Shown here: one piece after another, positions 58,609 through 64,000 of the stretch
How positions within the stretch are numbered: the first letter of the stretch is position 1
How the letters are laid out: the number at the start of each line of letters is the position of its first letter
NCBI RefSeq assembly: GCF_003597395.2
Contig: NC_133778.1
Coordinates: 28,868,918-28,932,917, forward strand
From: Chelonoidis abingdonii
Lineage: Eukaryota > Chordata > Testudines > Testudinidae
DNA: 64,000 nucleotides
Direction of reading: 5' to 3'
The notes under the pieces: model-generated
What the model was told of the DNA's origin: nothing
What the model saw: only the letters and a program-made list of their open reading frames with translations
Databases searched by the model: none
Program-made: the position numbers and the translations under genes

Positions 58609-59559
58609 TTTAGTCAGTTGACACTAACTTTGTCCGGAGAATCAGATTCTGTCAATTGTTCATTGTTTGTCAAATATGTGATATTTAGGCTTATGCCAAT
58701 CACTTGTGGGTAACAGACTGTAGGCTATGAAGAATTCCCCTTGCAAATGTAAATGCCTTTAAAAAGGCACTTATATAGAAGCTAGAGGGAGTTAATTCAC
58801 AAAGCACTTGCATTCAGTTTTGGAGACCTGACAGACAGAGGGAAAATGTGTCTGTTGTGGTGTTCTAAAAGCATGAAATAAAAGGGGCTTATTATGCCTG
58901 TCCAGTATATTTTGTAACATTACCGAAAGTACTAAATCTTTCATTTCTTTGTAAAAGAGCCAAGCTAGAAAGTACTATATCAAGCAGTACTGGTATGTCA
59001 GTAATTTACTTTTGTCTCTTGTTGTCTTAAAGGCAGAAATTAGTTATGCTTGAGGCAAGATAAAGAACTGGCCTCAAATAGCCTTAATTTCTAAAGTAAT
59101 AAAGTCATTTATGTCCTGTAGGGCATTTTATTTGTTAAATGGGATATTTCATTATAGAAAAATGCATTCATCCTAACAAAATATTACAGGGCTTTATTCC
59201 AGATAGGACCCAATTACCTGGAGTAAGAGCAATAATATTATTCAAACAATATATGGGTAATTTTATTGGGTCTTGTTTGCATAAAACAATTATTGTGAGT
59301 GTAGCTGCATGGGTGTTGGATTTATACTTGCTGCATTGGTAGAACAGAAAGAGGAAGTGCTCTGGGAATGGGAAAGTAGAATTATATTCACTGCTGTGAA
59401 TAAATTAAGTGATAGGACACTGCATTTTTGGAGATTATTGTATGCCTTAAGTGTGTTTTATGGATGGCTGACATCTACCTCTAATCCTCTGGAAAGTACT
59501 TATTGCCTCATAAATACATTGCTTGAAGTGAATTCAGATGTATAAAATAGTAAGCTTAG
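58609..59559. other. Non-coding, no recognised element
   Basis: The two overlapping short frames at 59139-59342 and 59309-59545 have no recognisable protein content. Confidence 0.5.
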
Positions 59560-59620
59560 TGGAAGTCATTGACTTCACTGGAGCTATAGCTGTTTACACC
59601 AACTGAGGATTTAGCTCGTA
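59560..59620. repeat. Half of a fold-back repeat
   Basis: CATTGACTTCACTGGAGCTA, then TTTACACCAACTGAGGATTT, is one arm of the 28728-type family. Confidence 0.55.
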
Positions 59621-59657
59621 AAGGTTCAGCCTTTTTCTGTTAATGTATCTTCTAGGG

Positions 59658-59967
59658 CAGGGGTCGGCAACCTTTCAGAAGTAGTGTGCCGAGTCTTCAT
59701 TTATTCATTCTAATTGAAGGTTTTATTTGCCAGTAATACATTTAAACTTTTTTAGAAGGTCTCTTTCTGTAAGTCTATAATATATAACTAAACTATTGTT
59801 GTATGTAAAGTAAATAAGGTTTCAAAATGTTTAAGAAGCTTCATTTAAAATTAAATTAAAATGCAGAGCCCCCTGGACTGGTGGCCAGGACCCAGGCAGT
59901 GTGAGTGCCAATGAAAATCAGCTCGCCTGCCGCCTTCGGCACCCGTGCCATAGGTTGCCTACCCCTG
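59658..59967. mobile_element. hAT-type MITE, complete
   Basis: 310 bp between exact TTCTAGGG repeats (59650-59657, 59968-59975). Ends: CAGGGGTCGGCAACCTTTCA on the left and TGCCATAGGTTGCCTACCCC then TG on the right, an imperfect inverted repeat. The interior is AT-rich with no frame. This is among the best-preserved terminal structures in the window, so it is probably one of the younger hAT insertions. Confidence 0.88.
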
Positions 59968-60305
59968 TTCTAGGGAATACAGTATACGCATAATCATAGG
60001 TGTTACTGATACAAGTATTACTGTGACAGGGCCAAAACACTAGCTTTGTTTTAAAGCCATTCTTTGTTTAAATTCTCACTTGTAGAATCTCACATTAGAC
60101 CTTGATTTTTGGAAAGAAAACATGTATGCTGAAATCACAACCATATTTCAAATGAGATGGAGAGACTAGTTCATGAGATAAAAGACTTCAGGGTTTCACA
60201 CACATCTTGAGATAAATGGAACCTAAAACATATTTAGGTTTTAAAGAGCCCTGGTAACAGTCTCCTCTCCCTTTTCTTGACCCTAATAGGTCTCCTGACT
60301 TTGCT

Positions 60306-60361
60306 AATGTCATGGTGGTGTTTCCTCAGATTTCCTCAGAATGTCATGGTGGTGTTTCCTC
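60306..60361. repeat. Short tandem duplication, 34-bp period
   Basis: AATGTCATGGTGGTGTTTCC-TC at 60306-60327 is repeated exactly at 60340-60361. Between them TTTCCTCAGA is itself doubled (60321-60330, 60331-60340). A replication-slippage product. Confidence 0.8.
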
Positions 60362-61476
60362 TGGTGATTTTAGCAGTGTGTTTCTAAACATATAATATCA
60401 ATGCTGAATGGCTGCATATTTCTAAGTTCAGGAGTTCTTAAGCTTTCACAGGACCTGGGGTAGATGACGATGGACTCTGGAACACTTCTGACCTAGGGAA
60501 GCACTGAAGCTCACAAAATTCTGATAAAACAGTTGGCCAGTACTCAAAACATTCTCTTGATATGATACTACCAAAGGAAGGAGGAGGATTGGAGTTAGGA
60601 AGAGGGATCACTGTTGGTAGGGGTGGACTTGAGAATTGGAAAGAAGGAATTTTGGACTTGTGGGCCTGTTGGGAATTAGGAATCAGGAAACAAATGGATG
60701 TGGGGAGATAAAATGAAAGGTTGGTTTCTGGAGCAGGTGAGGAGGAGGGAAAAATGAGATCTCAGAAGGCTCATTTGACCTTGAGATAAGCATCAGAATT
60801 TTGGTAGGCTTACCTAAACCAGACCAAACATTTTTGAAATGCTGCCAGGTATCATTTTAAACAATTGGAGAGGGTCAGCGAGCCACTTTTTATTGTGCTT
60901 GAGTTCTGTTTTTTGGTTGTTTTTTTTTTGTTCACCTGGCATTATTTATGTACAGAACCTGTAGTAATTCCCTGCTCAGGCAGTGGTAATCCCAAACTTG
61001 CCTTTACTTGTTTTCTTAAAGTCATGAAAAATTAAATCAATTCTACCCTTTATCTTTTGAAGAAAATAGGCTGTGTTCATTTGTTGTTTATACTACAGCA
61101 CTAGATGCTAACATTAATTCCGCTGACACTTCACGTTAACCTTAGTTTTATCCTGGCCCACTAAAAATCTTTTTAATCATCTCTTATTTTGGACCCCAAG
61201 AGGCAAAACATTGTTAGTGGTGCACAGATGAGTTAAGATATCATATCAATTGTCTGTCTTTACTCAGTGGAAATTCAGTGCCCCTAGAAGTAATATGATA
61301 ATACTCTGGTTTTATTTAGCACCTGATCTGAAGCTCATTAAAGTCAGTAGGAGTCTATTCATTGATCTAAAGCCTGTTAAAGTCTATGGTCTTTATGCCA
61401 TTCATTTAACAATTAAAAGACCTTTTCCAAACACTAAGTAACTAAACCAAACAGCATCTTTCTCAGGTATGCAGAC
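60362..61476. other. Non-coding, no recognised element
   Basis: A T-rich run lies near 60910-60930. Nothing else supported. Confidence 0.5.
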
Positions 61477-61482
61477 AGTATC

Positions 61483-62809
61483 TACTCATGAGGGAATTCT
61501 GTGCCAAAAAATTAAAAATACTGCACCAAAAAAAGAGAAAAATTATGCACACAATATTTTAAAATTCTGCAAATTTTATTTTTCAATAAATAAATATGTC
61601 TCCAGCGTGGCAGTGAGGAGCACAGGCCACTGAAGGCATTGAAGTGAGAGATCACCCCGAAGCCTCCACTACCCCTGGTACAGTGACTCGGCAGTGAGGC
61701 TGCACCTGACCCTGACAGAGTGCAAGGGCTGGGCCTGCCCCAGAAACACCCCAGGGCCCTTCCCCTCTGTGCCAGGTGCACCAGGTGTGAGTGGGCAGAC
61801 TCAGCCCAGCAGGATCCAAGTCTGGAGAGGCTTAGTGTGGGGGAATTCAAGTGTGGAGTGAGAGGTTTCTGTGTGGAGCATTCTGGGTGTAGATGGCTTA
61901 ATGGGAGATCTGGATGCACAGGGGCTCATTGGGGGATTCTGGGTGCAGGGGCAATGGGACTCTGTAGGAGAGCCAAGTGAAGGTGGTTAGGGCTTGGTGT
62001 GGGGGGATGTCTGGGTGTGGGGGTTCAATGGGGGGGTCTGGGTGCTGGGGGAGTGGGGCTTGATGGGGTAGGGGTCCAGGTGCAGCTGGTTGGGTCTCAG
62101 TGGAGAGGGGGTCTGGTTCGGAGGGTTATTGGGGGGATCCAGGTGTAGGGGTTAGGGGTTGTCAGGGTGAGGGTTCAATGGGTCTTCTTAATGGGGGAGC
62201 CCCAGCTGCTGCTGAGGGGATGCTGCATGCCGGGCTCCTGCTTCCCCCCGTGATTCCCCTATCCCTTTTTCTTCCCCATCTCATCCCACTGGCCCATGCC
62301 CCATCCCCTTACCCGACTCCCACATTCCCCTCCCGTGCCCTATTCCACCCCCCTTCTTTCCCCACTACCTCTTCCCCCCATCCCATCAATCCCCACCTTC
62401 CCTCATTTTCCCTGCCCCCATATACCACCACAGGCACTCACCATTGCACGGAAAACAAGAAGGCTCCCAGAACACAGAAGGGGAGCACAACTGGTACTAG
62501 AAACCAGAGGAGGTGGTGTTCAGCTGCAGAATCAGTGGAGCTGAGATGCAGCCTCCTTCAGCAGAGTAGCTCGGCACTTGCAGAAATGGGGGAGGGGGGA
62601 AGCAGTGGCATGTACCCTGTGTGCCCCCCATGCCTTGTCTCTGTTTGAGGGGGCAATTCCCCCCTCAAAACTGTGCCCATGGTTGTCCTTGACCCCCGCA
62701 TGGCTTCCCTTTGCTTCCCTGTCATTTTCTACAGGGAAGCACAGGAATTTTGCAGGCAGGGGGGATGTTTTCTGCAGGTGTGCAGTCCCACAGAATTTCC
62801 CCAGGAGTA
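61483..62809. mobile_element. Terminal-inverted-repeat DNA transposon, about 1.33 kb
   Basis: Starts TACTCATGAGGGAATTCTGT and ends CACAGAATTTCCCCAGGAGT-A, an imperfect inverted repeat of about 22 bp. AGTATC flanks both sides (61477-61482, 62810-62815). The left subterminal part is A/T-rich; the middle is strongly G-rich on the plus strand (61800-62200) and then C-rich (62230-62440). Overlapping frames on both strands there are repetitive and not transposase-like. The superfamily is not certain: a TSD of 6 bp is unusual, and an 8-bp hAT-type one with changes is possible. Confidence 0.72.
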
Positions 62810-62814
62810 AGTAT

Positions 62815-62945
62815 CATGATATGCATTTTAGAGATGGTTAAATTGAGGCACAGATTTTTTCCCAGTGTAAGGAATCTGGGAGTACTGGCAGCCGGTTACT
62901 GACTCTGACCACTTTACCACATACAAGGTTGGTCATATTTTTGTC
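62815..62945 (-). repeat. MIR-like SINE fragment
   Basis: TGCATTTTAGAGATGGTTAA, ATTGAGGCACAGA, then CTGGCAGCCGGTTACTGACT follow the antisense MIR order ('ttttacagatgggaaaactgaggcacag' part is clear). It abuts the right end of the 61483 element. Confidence 0.6.
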
Positions 62946-63053
62946 TTTCATTTTCTTGCAAAAATGGTACTGAATAGTCATTGTTTTGCCTGCTGTTCAT
63001 AATTACACTCTGGGTGAGCTGTCCAAATTAACTTTTGGAAAATTGTGTTTGGC

Positions 63054-63167
63054 AGTGTTGTAATAGCCATGTGGGTCCCAGGGTATTAGAGAAACAAGGG
63101 ATGGACGAGGGCATGTCTTTTATTGGGCCAGCTTCTGTTGGTGAAAGAGACATGCTTCTGAGCTTAC
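63054..63167 (-). repeat. Penelope-like retroelement tail (fragment)
   Basis: ATAGCCATGTGGGTCCCAGG, then TTTTATTGGGCCAGCTTCTG and GGTGAAAGAGACATGCTTCT-GAGCTTACACAG match, from memory, the very common reptile Penelope-type tail. The complement reads into AATAAAAGACATG. It stops abruptly where the following element begins, so the latter may have been inserted into it. Confidence 0.5.
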
Positions 63168-64000
63168 ACAGGCCACGTCTTCACTATGGGATAATATCGA
63201 ATTAGTTAAAATCGGTTTTATAAAACTGATATAAATTCGATTTCATGCGGCCACACTAGGCACAGTAATTCGGCGTTGTGCGTCCATGGTCCGAGGCTAA
63301 CGTCGATTTCTGAAGCGTTGCATTGGGGGGAGCTCTTCCGTAGCTATCCCATAGTTCCCGCAGTCTCCCCCGCCCCTTGGAATTCTGGGTTGAATCATTA
63401 TTGTCGCGGGTGGTTCTGGGTAAATGTTGTCATCAGTCAATCCGTCTCCTCGGGAAAACATGCAGCTGACAATCCTTTCGTGCCGTTTTTCCTGGATTGC
63501 CTGGCAGACGCATAGCACGCGACCATGGAGCCCGTTCAGCTTTTTTTTTCTGGCTACGTATGTGTACTGATGCCGGGAGAGAGAGGCGATACTCCACGCG
63601 TACACAGCAGCATTCACTTGCTTTTGCAATGATGCAGAGATGGTTACCGGTCGTTCTGTACCGTCTACTGCCGAGAAAACTGGCAATGAGATGACGTTAT
63701 CTCTCCCCTCTGTATGTCTGCTGCTATCATTGCTCTGGCTGAAATCGCTGGGGGTGCAACGCAAAAGCAAAATTGGGATTGATCACTTGGGACTGAGTCA
63801 ATCCTCCTTAGGTTTCTAAAATAGAGTCAGTCTGCTCAAAGGCAAGTGTATTAGAGAGGACCAGTGTATCAGAGCACAGCTGCTCGTGTCAGTAGTCACA
63901 GGGGTGCCCTGCACCAAACCACCCTTGCTTCCTCTCCCCCAACTTCTGGCCACTGGCAGTGTCCACCTATTTGTGTCATGAAGTTATAAAGAATGCAGGA
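63168..64000. mobile_element. Harbinger-like DNA transposon, runs off the window end
   Basis: Begins GGCCACGTCTTCACTATGGG, whose first bases match the right-hand end of the MITE at 46274-46567 in reverse complement. The next 60 bp alternate ATCGAATT, ATCGGTTTTATAAAAC and AATTCGATTT. The body is CpG-dense (63240-63700). CAACTTCTGGCCACTGGCAG and TGAAGTTATAAAGAATGCAG near 63940-64000 belong, as I recall it, to the same long turtle repeat. No transposase or MYB-like frame is visible in the part present. No right terminus lies in the window. Confidence 0.6.

Noticed and set aside
62100..62648. 182-codon frame with proline-rich middle
   Set aside because: Composition-driven frame across the C-rich part of the 61483-62809 transposon; no transposase motif.
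63297..63770. 157-codon minus-strand frame in the Harbinger-like element
   Set aside because: It does not show a DDE nuclease or MYB/trihelix pattern, and lies in a CpG-dense part where stops are rare. I could not tie it to a known protein.

Overview
This window looks like vertebrate nuclear DNA, most probably from a turtle (a crocodilian is the next choice). The evidence is the repeat content: CR1 LINE fragments whose remnants and 3' ends are of the turtle/archosaur type, decayed MIR/tRNA-type SINEs, a Gypsy-like solo LTR, and many DNA-transposon derivatives (hAT, Tc1/mariner-Tigger-like, PIF/Harbinger-like). Family names come from memory of such sequences and from termini and target-site duplications (TSDs) read directly here; no database search was possible.

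I find no protein-coding host gene, no exon I can defend, and no RNA gene. Nearly all open frames are short and lack recognisable protein signatures. The exceptions are remnants of CR1 reverse transcriptase at 2432-3436, 12060-12550, 17148-17513 and 47323-47625, all broken. The window is therefore intergenic or deep intronic.

Layout. 0-10 kb: a complete hAT-type element (831-1507) with a perfect 8-bp TSD, a CR1 RT remnant (2339-3565), then mostly unique AT-rich DNA with MIR-like and CR1 tail fragments. 10-20 kb: a Tigger-like element (from 10370) interrupted by a GC-rich hAT-like element (11157-11882), a decayed CR1, a minus-strand CR1 3' part (16704-17540), a Harbinger-like MITE (18849-19214) and an LTR-like block (19743-20430). 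20-34 kb: SINE fragments, a solo LTR (26049-26690), fold-back repeats, a mariner-like MITE (32346-32515) and a second GC-rich hAT-like copy inserted inside a MIR (33085-33377). 34-50 kb: unique DNA with a possible conserved non-coding element (about 37.8-38.1 kb), MITEs, a local 230-bp direct duplication (42041/43241), a full-length Tigger-like element with a nested Harbinger-like MITE (45553-46860), and a CR1 (47131-47868). 50-64 kb: a 1.07-kb hAT-type element (50328-51396), CR1 tails, MITEs, a 310-bp hAT (59658-59967), a 1.3-kb terminal-inverted-repeat element (61483-62809), a Penelope-like tail, and a Harbinger-like element that runs off the end of the window.

The most informative content is the set of nested insertions, whose TSDs give a relative order of transposon activity: MIR before the GC-rich hAT, and Tigger before both hAT and Harbinger. 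The 1.2-kb-spaced duplication is unexplained. I saw no evidence of a new biological system; the candidates worth checking are listed with their limits.
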